From Mucilaginibacter sp. OK098 (GTDB lineage: Bacteria > Bacteroidota > Bacteroidia > Sphingobacteriales > Sphingobacteriaceae), in NCBI RefSeq assembly GCF_900142915.1, contig NZ_FRCM01000001.1, positions 496,001 to 560,000 on the forward strand: 64,000 bases of DNA, in the 5' to 3' direction. Numbering within the stretch: position 1 is the first letter of the stretch; every line of letters begins with the position of its first letter. Of this stretch, positions 45,232-53,693 are shown one piece after another. A program made the position numbers and the translations under genes. Under the pieces are notes generated by a model. That model worked only from the letters and a program-made list of their open reading frames with translations, was not told the origin of the DNA and did no database searches.

Positions 45232-46128
45232 TCAAAACCGATTTTTGATGGCTCTGTATTGTTCGGGGGACATACCCATCAATTTTTTAAACAAACGGGA
45301 AAAATAATACGGATCATCATACCCCATTTCTTTAGCTACATCTTTAATTTTAACGCTGGTATTAAAAAGAAGCTGACAGGATTTTTGAATTTTGAGATGT
45401 ATGAAATATTCCATTGGCGACATCCCGGTTGATTGCCTGAATAAACCAGAGAAATAAGATGCTGATAACTGATAACGTGCTCCGAAATCTTCTACAGTGA
45501 ACCTGCCATCAAGTTTTTCACGCATAAACTCAATCGTTTCTTTGATTATATCTTTATCACCGGTAATTGAAAAATGCCTGTCTGGGTATAGGAAAGTCGA
45601 CAAAAAATAATATAAACACATATTGGCGTTATTTAAATTGTCCTTATTATACCCCATCTCCAGCGAGCTGTACATCTCCTTCCAAATTAGAAGTCCTTTT
45701 TCATTGTACGGAATGTTTTGCGGGCCGTCATTAAGTGTGATATTCAACAATCTGTTAAAGGAGTTTAGGTCCGTTCCGCTAAAATGGACCCAGAATATGG
45801 TCCATGGCTGTGCCTCGTCAGCGCCATATTTAAGATATTCAGTGGTAGCAGGTATCTGAAAAAACTGGTTAGGCAAAACTTCATATTTCTTCTTATCCAC
45901 TATATACCACCCTTTTCCATACAGGCAATAAATAAATATATTGTCTTCGCAGCCTTTTCTACGTTCCCGAAAATGATAAGATGCCTTGGGAAAATATCCA
46001 ATATGAGTAATAAAGATCTGATTTAAAATTACATTATCAGATCTCATATTCTTATAAATCATTTTAGGTAAGCTGATGAGTTTTTGTCCTTCAAAACCAT
46101 CTCTGACCTTTATTTTTCTCATGTTCAT
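45232..46128 (-). CDS. AraC-family regulator of the fucose operon (inferred)
   Basis: 298 residues. N-terminal cupin sensor (about 35-170: YCLYGKGWYIVDKKKYEVLP, PWTIFWVHFSGTDLN) and a C-terminal double HTH (about 200-295) with FTVEDFGARYQLSASYFSGL, GMSPMEYFIHLKIQKSCQLL and DDPYYFSRLFKKLMGMSPEQ. It is divergent from the GH29 operon, separated by 192 bases that hold the GGATAATCC element. The cupin probably binds a monosaccharide such as fucose (inference). Confidence 0.88.
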   Translation of the reverse strand: MNMRKIKVRDGFEGQKLISLPKMIYKNMRSDNVILNQIFITHIGYFPKASYHFRERRKGCEDNIFIYCLYGKGWYIVDKKKYEVLPNQFFQIPATTEYLKYGADEAQPWTIFWVHFSGTDLNSFNRLLNITLNDGPQNIPYNEKGLLIWKEMYSSLEMGYNKDNLNNANMCLYYFLSTFLYPDRHFSITGDKDIIKETIEFMREKLDGRFTVEDFGARYQLSASYFSGLFRQSTGMSPMEYFIHLKIQKSCQLLFNTSVKIKDVAKEMGYDDPYYFSRLFKKLMGMSPEQYRAIKNRF

Positions 46129-46227
46129 AAATATTATAATGCTTTTGCTTCCGGTTGCATAAATATACCTTGTATGGCAGGTTTTGCCAGGATGGTATGG
46201 CTAATATAGGGATTTTATAAATTTTAT

Positions 46228-46243
46228 AGTAGGATAATCCATT
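46228..46243 (+). promoter_or_regulatory. Putative AraC site AGTAGGATAATCCATT upstream of GH29
   Basis: The 16-base element has the palindromic centre GGATAATCC. It recurs with one change, in the same orientation relative to transcription, upstream of the GH95 gene (58276-58261). Here it ends 42 bases before TAATTTAG. An activator site upstream of the promoter is the simplest reading; the regulator is probably one of the two AraC proteins nearby. Confidence 0.6.
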
Positions 46244-46262
46244 AAAAGAGAAGTATAATTCA

Positions 46263-46293
46263 TTGTAAGGAATAAGGTAATGATCTAATTTAG
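46263..46293 (+). promoter_or_regulatory. Candidate Bacteroidota promoter of the GH29 operon
   Basis: TTG at 46263-46265 and TAATTTAG at 46286-46293 with a 20-base spacer fit the TTTG/TAnnTTTG pattern of the phylum with one mismatch in the -7 box. It lies 27 bases before the GH29 ATG. Confidence 0.45.
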
Positions 46294-46320
46294 ATTTTCT
46301 TAACCAGTTACTAACTTACC

Positions 46321-47631
46321 ATGAAATACTTTTTTAATCTTTTAATCCTTTTTCTGCCTTTTTGCCAGTTAAAGGCACAATCCTCATCTATAGATCCTTC
46401 TATTAAAACATCCAAAGCCCTGATGGATGATTTTATGGATCAACGATTTGGGATGTTTATCCATTGGGGGCCTGTAACATTACGTGGCACGGAAATAGGG
46501 TGGAGCAGGGGAACCAGTGTGCCAACTGAAGACTACGATAATCTGTATAAAGAATTCAATCCTGTTTTATTTGATGCAAATGCATGGGTGAAAGCCGCTA
46601 AAGAAGCCGGTATGAAATACCTGACTATTACTGCTAAGCACCATGATGGGTTTTGTTTGTGGCCAACAAAGGTGTCGAATTACAATATCATGAATTCCCC
46701 TTATAAAAAAGATATTGTTGGTGAGCTTGCCCGCGCCTGTAAAAAATATGATATTAAGTTTTGTATTTATTTTACAGTGCTGGATTGGCATGATCCGGAT
46801 TATCCCATTCATATTTCGGGTTCAAAGGCAGACCCAAATGCCAATATGGATAAGTTTGTAATTACTATGAAAAGTGAATTGCAGGAGCTGGTAACTAACT
46901 ATCATCCTTATATGCTATGGTTTGATGGCAATTGGGAAAGCCCATGGAAAAACGAATATGCAGCAAATATTTATACCTTCCTGAAAAAGCTTGACCCTAA
47001 TGTCATCATCAATAACAGGCTTGGAGCCAATGACAATCATCCAACGCTAACACATGAAACTATTGGTGACTTTGCTACACCTGAACAAAGAATTGGTGAA
47101 CTTAATATGAAGACTCCGTGGGAAACTTGTATGACTATTTGTAACCAATGGGCCTGGAAACCAAATGATACAATGAAGACGCTAAAGCAATGCATCCAAA
47201 CTTTAGTTAAAACAGCAGGGGGAAACGGGAACCTGCTTTTCAACGTAGGGCCTATGCCTGATGGAAGGATGGAAGAACGACAAGTGAAAAGGCTGAAAGA
47301 AATGGGCGATTGGCTGAAAATATACGGTGAAAGTGTATACGGAACAAAAGGTGGTCCGTTTAAACCGAATGAGGCTTTTGCTGCAACCCGTAAAGGCAAT
47401 AAACTCTATGTGCATATTTTTGAAAAAAAATCTAACACTTTAACACTTCCGGCTATTGCCAATGTGAAGGTTAAACAAGCTTATTTATTGAAGGGGGATA
47501 AGATAAATTATAACCAGGATACCGATGGAGCTGTTACTCTTCAATTACCCGGACAGCTTCCCGATAGCAATGATTCAGTAATTGTACTGGAATTAACTAC
47601 GAACGCAGAAACCATACCTGTGGTTTCTTAA
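46321..47631 (+). CDS. Alpha-L-fucosidase, GH29
   Basis: 436 residues, signal peptide ending QLKAQ. GH29 hallmarks: FGMFIHWGPVTLRGTEIGWS, WVKAAKEAGMKYLTITAKHH with DGFCLWPTK, the nucleophile Asp in MLWFDGNWE, and the C-terminal beta domain after GGNGNLLFNVGPMPDGRMEE. Retaining exo-fucosidase that frees L-fucose from glycans in the periplasm or at the surface. First gene of an operon that imports and oxidises L-fucose. The acid/base residue cannot be pointed to with certainty. Confidence 0.93.
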   Translation: MKYFFNLLILFLPFCQLKAQSSSIDPSIKTSKALMDDFMDQRFGMFIHWGPVTLRGTEIGWSRGTSVPTEDYDNLYKEFNPVLFDANAWVKAAKEAGMKYLTITAKHHDGFCLWPTKVSNYNIMNSPYKKDIVGELARACKKYDIKFCIYFTVLDWHDPDYPIHISGSKADPNANMDKFVITMKSELQELVTNYHPYMLWFDGNWESPWKNEYAANIYTFLKKLDPNVIINNRLGANDNHPTLTHETIGDFATPEQRIGELNMKTPWETCMTICNQWAWKPNDTMKTLKQCIQTLVKTAGGNGNLLFNVGPMPDGRMEERQVKRLKEMGDWLKIYGESVYGTKGGPFKPNEAFAATRKGNKLYVHIFEKKSNTLTLPAIANVKVKQAYLLKGDKINYNQDTDGAVTLQLPGQLPDSNDSVIVLELTTNAETIPVVS

Positions 47632-47649
47632 CTATTTATAACCTAACGA

Positions 47650-48873
47650 ATGATCCAAAAGATTCAGATAAGCGACAGGCGATTTCCGCTAGCCAAGGGA
47701 GCCGGAAGCGATGCTATTCATAGAGACCCCATATATTCTTATGCAGTAACTAACCTGATTGACGATAGCGGCTTTATCGGGACAGGTTTTGCTTTTACAT
47801 TGGGCGAGGGGAATGACCTGGTTTGCAAGGCTGCGCAGTTTTATGCGGAACAACTAAAAGGGAAAGATATTGAAGAACTAATGTTGAATTTCGGGACAGT
47901 GTTCAATCAGCTTTCCAATGAGCAGCAGTTTCGCTGGCTTGGGCCGCATAAGGGTGTTGTGCATTTGGCATTAGCCTCAGTTACCAATGCCTGTTATGAT
48001 CTGTGGGCTAAGAAAAGAGGTGTACCACTATGGAAATTACTAATCGATCTGTCGCCTGAAGAAATCATCAATACACTCGATCTATCTTATCTTGAAGACG
48101 AGCTTACCCACATACAAGCGTTGCAATTGTTAAAAGATAACCGGGTGGGTAAAGAACATCGTCAGCAAATAATTAATTCGGGTTATCCTGGCTATGATAC
48201 CTCTATAGGCTGGTTTAATTACACTGATGAAAAAGTACGCGAAAATTGCCATAAGGCCGTAGCGGAAGGCTTTACTGCTATGAAGCTGAAGGTAGGAAGC
48301 ACAGATCCGGAAAGAGATATCCGCCGTTCTCATATTGTACGTGAAGAAGCAGGTGATAGCATAAAAGTGATGCTGGATGCCAACCAGCAATGGACTCTTC
48401 CGCAGGCTCTTAAAATATGCAGGGAGTTACAAGGCATGAATCCATATTGGATTGAAGAGCCCACCCATCCCGATGATGTGCTGGCCCATAAAACGCTGGC
48501 TGATGCTATTGCACCTACCAAACTGGCATTAGGAGAGCATGTGCCCAACCGAATTATCTTTAAAAACTATCTGCAAACAGGGGCAGCCGGTTTTATCCAG
48601 GTAGATGCGGTAAGAGTTGGGGGCGTAAGCGAGTTTATAACCATTAGCTTGCTTTGCCGTAAATATAATATCCCGGTAGTGCCTCATGTTGGTGATATGG
48701 GCCAGTTGCACCAGCACCTGGTATTGTTCAATCATATCTCCATTGGGCATGAGGCTTTGTTTTTGGAGCACATCCCTCATTTACAAGAGCATTTTTTACA
48801 TCCCGTTAAAATAGAGAGTGGTGTTTATAAAACTCCAATGGAGCCTGGCAGCAGTTGTGACTTTAAAATATGA
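47650..48873 (+). CDS. L-fuconate dehydratase, enolase superfamily
   Basis: 407 residues. The N-terminal lid has LAKGAGSDAIHRDPIYSYAV and GFIGTGFAFTLGEGNDLVCK, typical of fuconate dehydratases. The barrel has the KxK acid/base pair in AMKLKVGST, metal ligands in VMLDANQQW, YWIEEPTHPDD and LGEHVPN, and the catalytic His in VPHVGDMGQLHQHL. It turns L-fuconate into 2-keto-3-deoxy-L-fuconate. Typical members have about 430-440 residues. Placed 18 bases behind the fucosidase gene. Confidence 0.93.
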   Translation: MIQKIQISDRRFPLAKGAGSDAIHRDPIYSYAVTNLIDDSGFIGTGFAFTLGEGNDLVCKAAQFYAEQLKGKDIEELMLNFGTVFNQLSNEQQFRWLGPHKGVVHLALASVTNACYDLWAKKRGVPLWKLLIDLSPEEIINTLDLSYLEDELTHIQALQLLKDNRVGKEHRQQIINSGYPGYDTSIGWFNYTDEKVRENCHKAVAEGFTAMKLKVGSTDPERDIRRSHIVREEAGDSIKVMLDANQQWTLPQALKICRELQGMNPYWIEEPTHPDDVLAHKTLADAIAPTKLALGEHVPNRIIFKNYLQTGAAGFIQVDAVRVGGVSEFITISLLCRKYNIPVVPHVGDMGQLHQHLVLFNHISIGHEALFLEHIPHLQEHFLHPVKIESGVYKTPMEPGSSCDFKI

Positions 48874-48892
48874 GTAATATAGCTAAATAGAA

Positions 48893-50536
48893 ATGTTAAA
48901 ATCACTCGACTTAAACATTAGTATTATATATATCCTGGCTATTTTGTTTATAGGGTTATGGGTAGGAATTCGCCATCGCCGTAAAAGCAAAGCAAATGCC
49001 GCCGGTGAATATTTTTTGGCTGGAAAAACCTTAAAATGGCCTGCTATTGGCCTGGCTCTTTTTGCAACTAATATTTCTACGGTACACCTGGTTAGCCTTG
49101 CACAAAGCGGGTTTGACAGCGGGTTGCTTAATGGGAATTTTGAATGGATGGCAGCCTTTACGCTTATTTTATTAGCCTTGTTCTTTGTCCCTTTTTATAT
49201 AAAATCCGGTATTTCCACCTTGCCCGATTTTTTGGAAAAACGTTATGACCGGTCAAGCCGCGACTGGTTGGCGGTTGTATCTGTTGTATCTGCCGTTATC
49301 ATTCACATCGCTTTTTCCATGCTGGCAGGGGGGATTGTATTGAAAACTTTATTTGGGCTTAATATGTATGTCAGCGTGATCGTAATATGTATCATAACGG
49401 CCATATATACAATTATTGGCGGGTTAAAAGCAGTAGTTGTAACAGAGTCTATTCAAACAGTAGTGTTATTATCGGGTGCAATCATCATTAGCTACGCTGC
49501 CTTTCACAGGATGGGCGGCTGGGAACCTATGGTGGATGTATTGAAAAGTCATAAGGAAATAAATAAGCTTTCGATGTTGCGTCCGCATGGCGATAGTAGC
49601 GGAATGCCCTGGTATGCCGTGTTCTTAGGCTATCCAGTTTTGGGTATTTGGTACTGGTGTGCTGATCAAACTATTGTGCAGCGGGTGCTTGGGGCTAAAG
49701 ATGAAAATAATGCAAGATTAGGACCCCTTTTTTGTGGCTTTATTAAAATTCTGCCGGTATTCATTTTTGTATTACCAGGTTTGTTCGCTTACACTTTGGC
49801 ACAATCAGGACACCTGGATATTAGCAGCTTAGGTTTAAATGATAAAGGACAGGTAAATTCAAAAGGTATTTACACATTGATGATCACGCAACTTTTACCA
49901 TCAGGATTAATTGGTGTTTTGGTGGCTGCCCTTTTATCGGGTCTAATGAGCCAGGTTTCGGGCGCATTGAATTCTATTTCTACCATGGTAAGTTACGATA
50001 TGTACCAGCGCTACAGGCCTGCGGCTTCCGATAAACAATTGGTATTTGCAGGGAAAATATCGGCGGGTGTTGCCCTTGTATTTTCCCTTGCTTTATTGCC
50101 ATTATTAAACAGGTATGAAAGTATATTCGGTGGGATTAATGATATTATCGCTCATATTGCACCGCCAATTACGTGCGTTTTTCTGCTCGGCATATTCTGG
50201 AAAGGGGCATCAGCGATGTCTGCCAAACTTACATTGTGGATTGGTTCTGCCCTGGGCGTAGTAGTATTTGCCATTAGTAAATTATATCCTAATACATTCA
50301 TCGGCCACATTCCTTTTATGATGATGGCTTTTTACCTGTTTTGCGGATGCATGGTGATGCAAATTTCTTTTTCGTTTCGCTACCCGGTACAACACAATAG
50401 AGAAAGCTCGCAGCTGTATTGGAAATCACCATGGGAACCTCTGCATGGCGTAGCGTTGAAAGGTATTGGTAATTATAAAGTATTATCCGTGTTGCTGTTA
50501 ATGATAATAGGTGTTTTATATTATGTATTCAAATAA
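48893..50536 (+). CDS. SSS-family sodium:sugar symporter
   Basis: 547 residues, about 14 membrane helices. Family signatures: AGEYFLAGKTLKWPAIGLAL with FATNISTVHLVSLAQSG, YWCADQTIVQRVLGAKDENN, and the LLSGLMSQVSGALNSISTMV stretch with Ser/Thr Na+ ligands. Sugar symporters of this group have the same ends. Context makes L-fucose (or a related deoxysugar) the likely substrate. Tight spacing to both neighbours. Confidence 0.92.
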   Translation: MLKSLDLNISIIYILAILFIGLWVGIRHRRKSKANAAGEYFLAGKTLKWPAIGLALFATNISTVHLVSLAQSGFDSGLLNGNFEWMAAFTLILLALFFVPFYIKSGISTLPDFLEKRYDRSSRDWLAVVSVVSAVIIHIAFSMLAGGIVLKTLFGLNMYVSVIVICIITAIYTIIGGLKAVVVTESIQTVVLLSGAIIISYAAFHRMGGWEPMVDVLKSHKEINKLSMLRPHGDSSGMPWYAVFLGYPVLGIWYWCADQTIVQRVLGAKDENNARLGPLFCGFIKILPVFIFVLPGLFAYTLAQSGHLDISSLGLNDKGQVNSKGIYTLMITQLLPSGLIGVLVAALLSGLMSQVSGALNSISTMVSYDMYQRYRPAASDKQLVFAGKISAGVALVFSLALLPLLNRYESIFGGINDIIAHIAPPITCVFLLGIFWKGASAMSAKLTLWIGSALGVVVFAISKLYPNTFIGHIPFMMMAFYLFCGCMVMQISFSFRYPVQHNRESSQLYWKSPWEPLHGVALKGIGNYKVLSVLLLMIIGVLYYVFK

Positions 50537-50541
50537 GTAAA

Positions 50542-50958
50542 ATGAAAAAACATATTGTTGCCATTCTCCTGGCGGGCTTCTTGTTTACTTCTTGCATGCA
50601 AAGCAAAGAAGCAACTCATATTCAACGCTATGCTTCAATAACGGGGTTAAAGCCAGAGAAATTGGCTTATTACAAGAAACTTCACGCCAATGCCTGGCCG
50701 GCGGTATTGAAAAAAATAAAGGAGTGTAACATCCAAAACTATTCCATCTACCTGAAAAAGATACAGGATAATTATTACCTGTTCAGCTACTTTGAATATG
50801 TTGGGTCTGACTTTTCAGCCGATATGAAAAAAATGGCGGACGATCCGGTTACTCAGCGCTGGTGGAAAGAAACCGATCCCTGCCAGCAGCCATTGCCTGA
50901 AGCTGCTGCTAAAAAACAAATATGGACGGCTATGGAAGAGGTTTTCCATACTGATTAA
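50542..50958 (+). CDS. L-rhamnose/L-fucose mutarotase-like lipoprotein
   Basis: 138 residues. The mature part is a RhaM-type dimeric alpha/beta barrel: HIQRYASITGLKPEKLAYYK, KLHANAWPAVLKKIKECNIQ with NYSIYL, and DPVTQRWWKETDPCQQP, with the active-site-type His and WW. Unlike cytoplasmic RhaM it starts with a lipoprotein signal (LLAGFLFTSCMQS), so it should be tethered in the periplasm. There it would interconvert fucose anomers released by the fucosidases before uptake (inference). Five bases behind the transporter gene. Confidence 0.85.
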   Translation: MKKHIVAILLAGFLFTSCMQSKEATHIQRYASITGLKPEKLAYYKKLHANAWPAVLKKIKECNIQNYSIYLKKIQDNYYLFSYFEYVGSDFSADMKKMADDPVTQRWWKETDPCQQPLPEAAAKKQIWTAMEEVFHTD

Positions 50959-50995
50959 AACTGTTTTTATTTAAACGATCACAGAAAGTTATTTT

Positions 50996-51766
50996 ATGCA
51001 AATATTATCCGACAAAGTTATTTTTCTCACAGGAGGCTCAATGGGCATTGGGTTTGAATGCGCGAAAGCTTATGCAAATGAAGGTGCAAAAGTGGTGATT
51101 GTAGCGTCTTCATGGGGGCAGGTTGAAGAAGCGGTAGAACGGTTGGGAAGCGAACATCTTGGCATTGTATGCGATGTATCAAATGCTTCAGACGTAGAAG
51201 GCGCCATTCATCAAACAATAGAAAAGTATGGCAGAATTAATGCTATACATAATAATGCCGGTATTGCCACACCATCTAAACCCTTACACCAAACAAGCGA
51301 TGAAGAATGGCAGCTGTTGATGGACGTAAATTTAAAAAGCCTATTGTTTACTACCCGTTTTGGTTTTGAAGAATTAAAAAAGTCTGGAGGATGTATTTTA
51401 AATACCAGCAGCCTTGTTGGCGAGATTGGACAAGAAAACCATGCCGCCTACACTGCCACAAAAGGGGCCATGAATGCGCTCACCAAATCTATGGCCCTGG
51501 ATTATGCTCCTTATAAAATACGCGTAAATGCAGTGTTGCCAGCAGGTGTATGGACCCCAATGTTACGAAAATGGCAGGAGGAGCAGCCCGACCCTGCGTC
51601 AGTAGAAAAATATTTAGATGAGATCCACCCGTTAGGTTATTGTCCTGAAGGTGATGTGATTGCGGATGCCTGTGTTTTTCTTCTTTCAGACAAGGCACGA
51701 TTCATTACAGGAACTATTTTGCCTGTTAGCGGGGGTGCAGAATTAGGATATAGATCATTGAGATAA
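50996..51766 (+). CDS. SDR dehydrogenase, probable L-fucose (or 2-keto-3-deoxyfuconate) dehydrogenase
   Basis: 256 residues. Nucleotide loop FLTGGSMGIGFECAKAYA, NNAGIATPSKPL, catalytic Ser in LNTSSLVGEIG, YxxxK in AAYTATKGAMNAL, end GTILPVSGGAELGY. All catalytic residues present. Fucose oxidation pathways need an SDR either at the first step (L-fucose to lactone) or at the keto-deoxy-fuconate step; sequence alone does not decide which. Last gene of the operon, 25 bases from the convergent AraC gene. Confidence 0.82.
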   Translation: MQILSDKVIFLTGGSMGIGFECAKAYANEGAKVVIVASSWGQVEEAVERLGSEHLGIVCDVSNASDVEGAIHQTIEKYGRINAIHNNAGIATPSKPLHQTSDEEWQLLMDVNLKSLLFTTRFGFEELKKSGGCILNTSSLVGEIGQENHAAYTATKGAMNALTKSMALDYAPYKIRVNAVLPAGVWTPMLRKWQEEQPDPASVEKYLDEIHPLGYCPEGDVIADACVFLLSDKARFITGTILPVSGGAELGYRSLR

Positions 51767-51791
51767 ATCGAAATACAGCTAAAACAATCAT

Positions 51792-52655
51792 TTAAATACT
51801 GCTCATAACGTTTTTTGCACCAAGCCTTTTCTTATAATCGGTAGGATTCATCCCCCGGTATTTTTTAAATATCCTGTTTAGGTGACTTTTATCTGTAAAA
51901 CCAAATTCGTCAGCAATTTCTGTGACCCTCATGTTACTTTGCAATAAACGGTTCTCAATCAGCCTGAGTTTATAGTTTAAAACATACTGCTGTAGTGTTT
52001 CATTTGTATGTTTTTTAAAATAACTGCCAAGGTAAGTTTCGGCAATGCCAAAACGCTCGCTGATCTGTACAGCTCTTAACTTTTCAGGGTAATAAATATT
52101 AGCCTGTATGTATTGTAAAATATCAACTGCCTTTTGCTCACTCGTTTCATCGATCTTTTCAGGAAATGCCTGGCCGATGTTCCTGGCGATTATTACAAGG
52201 AGGGTATTAACCAGTTGAGTGATCAGTTCATTGTGATACAGATCATGATGCAGATGTTCATGAATTAATATCTCCATTAAATGGTTGACAGAGGTCTTGT
52301 CCGTTTCATTCATTAAAATACATCCAGGCTCATGCCGGGCATTCTGCAGGATCATTTCCAGGCGCCTGATCAGATCTTCATCCTTTTTAGATGCTTTTAT
52401 AAAGATCTGGTTGAAACGGATAAAGAAGAACCGGGTAGTGGTTTTAATCTTAAAAAGGTGTGTGTCATTCGGCGCCATCAGGAATAAGTTTCCTTGTTTG
52501 TAAGCAAATTCACTTTCATTGATACATTGTTTGCCTGTGCCGGTTACAATATAGATCAACTCAAAAAAAGTATGTTTATGTATGCCCCGTGGGCATTCGT
52601 CCATTAATTCTTTTAAAACCAGCTCGAATGGTTGACGCAAATGATCTTTAACCAT
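51792..52655 (-). CDS. AraC-family transcriptional regulator
   Basis: 287 residues from ATG 52655; an ATG at 52730 would add 25 unlikely residues and crowd the divergent gene. Cupin-type sensor (HKHTFFELIYIVTGTGKQCI, RFFFIRFNQIFIKAS) and C-terminal double HTH (LRAVQISERFGIAETYLGSY, VTEIADEFGFTDKSHLNRIF with KKYRGMNPTDYKK). Lies between the fucose operon and a divergent MDR reductase gene and may control either. Confidence 0.87.
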   Translation of the reverse strand: MVKDHLRQPFELVLKELMDECPRGIHKHTFFELIYIVTGTGKQCINESEFAYKQGNLFLMAPNDTHLFKIKTTTRFFFIRFNQIFIKASKKDEDLIRRLEMILQNARHEPGCILMNETDKTSVNHLMEILIHEHLHHDLYHNELITQLVNTLLVIIARNIGQAFPEKIDETSEQKAVDILQYIQANIYYPEKLRAVQISERFGIAETYLGSYFKKHTNETLQQYVLNYKLRLIENRLLQSNMRVTEIADEFGFTDKSHLNRIFKKYRGMNPTDYKKRLGAKNVMSSI

Positions 52656-52756
52656 AGTGTAAAAGTACACCAAAATCATGTATAAATGCAACAAATTATA
52701 TTGTGATCTTTCTGAAATTTGAATAATCAATTTAACATATATTAATAGATCAAAAA

Positions 52757-53671
52757 ATGAAAGCGCTGATTTTAGAAAGTTTTAATACACCCTTCCAGTT
52801 AAAAGATGTTGAAAAGCCTGTAGCGGATAAAGGCCAGGTTTTAGTTAAGATTAAAGCCAGTGGCGTTAACCCGATTGATCTGAAAATTAAGGCAGGGGAG
52901 GCCACTCATGCCTATGCAAAATTACCCGCTATACTGGGTATTGATATGGCCGGAGTAGTTGAAGCTGTTGGAGATGGGGTTACCAACTTCCGGGTAGGTG
53001 ACGAAGTGTATGGGATGACTGGTGGTATTGCAGGTGTTCAAGGTTCCCTTGCAGAATATGCTGCAGTTGATGCTGACTTGTTAGCGCTAAAGCCTCAAAA
53101 CCTTAGTATGCGGGAAGCTGCTGCGATTCCCTTAGTGTTTATAACCGCCTGGGAAGGCCTGGTTGACCGGGCTAAAGTAAAAGAAGGGCAAACTGTATTA
53201 ATACATGGTGGCGCCGGCGGTGTGGGGCATATTGCGGTACAATTGGCTAAAGCCGGGGGCGCACAGGTTTTTACCACTGTTGACCCAGCCATGAACGAAA
53301 TAATTTATGGTTATGGTGCAATACCAATAGATTATAAAAAACTATCATTGGAGGATTATATAAAGGAATATACAGCAGGTGAAGGCTTTGACATCATTTT
53401 CGATACTGTGGGAGGCGCAACACTGGATGCTTCCTTTAAAGCTGCAAAACAATATTCAGGTCATGTACTAAGTATTTTGGGGTGGGGGACACATAGCTTA
53501 GCTCCACTATCATTTCATGGAGCTACCTATTCAGGGGTGTTTACTTTATATCCTTTAATTTCAGGTAAAGGAAGGACCAATCATGGCAATATTTTACGTG
53601 AAGCAACTAAACTGTCATTAGAGCAACGGACCGCCAATGGAAAAGTGGTCATTGCTATAGATGAATTTTAA
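52757..53671 (+). CDS. Zinc-independent MDR oxidoreductase (quinone reductase-like)
   Basis: 304 residues. GroES-like start (GQVLVKIKASGVNPIDLKIK), ILGIDMAGVVEAVGDG, and the NADPH loop VLIHGGAGGVGHIAVQLAKA; no zinc Cys pattern. The end REATKLSLEQRTANGKVVIA appears about 25-30 residues shorter than in relatives. They have a longer lid (KLVEAGKL...EVAEAHR) between REATKL and the final GKVV strand, so an in-frame deletion is likely. Probably NADPH:quinone or enone reductase; activity uncertain. Confidence 0.85.
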   Translation: MKALILESFNTPFQLKDVEKPVADKGQVLVKIKASGVNPIDLKIKAGEATHAYAKLPAILGIDMAGVVEAVGDGVTNFRVGDEVYGMTGGIAGVQGSLAEYAAVDADLLALKPQNLSMREAAAIPLVFITAWEGLVDRAKVKEGQTVLIHGGAGGVGHIAVQLAKAGGAQVFTTVDPAMNEIIYGYGAIPIDYKKLSLEDYIKEYTAGEGFDIIFDTVGGATLDASFKAAKQYSGHVLSILGWGTHSLAPLSFHGATYSGVFTLYPLISGKGRTNHGNILREATKLSLEQRTANGKVVIAIDEF

Positions 53672-53693
53672 ATGCTTAATTCTTGTTAGTTTT

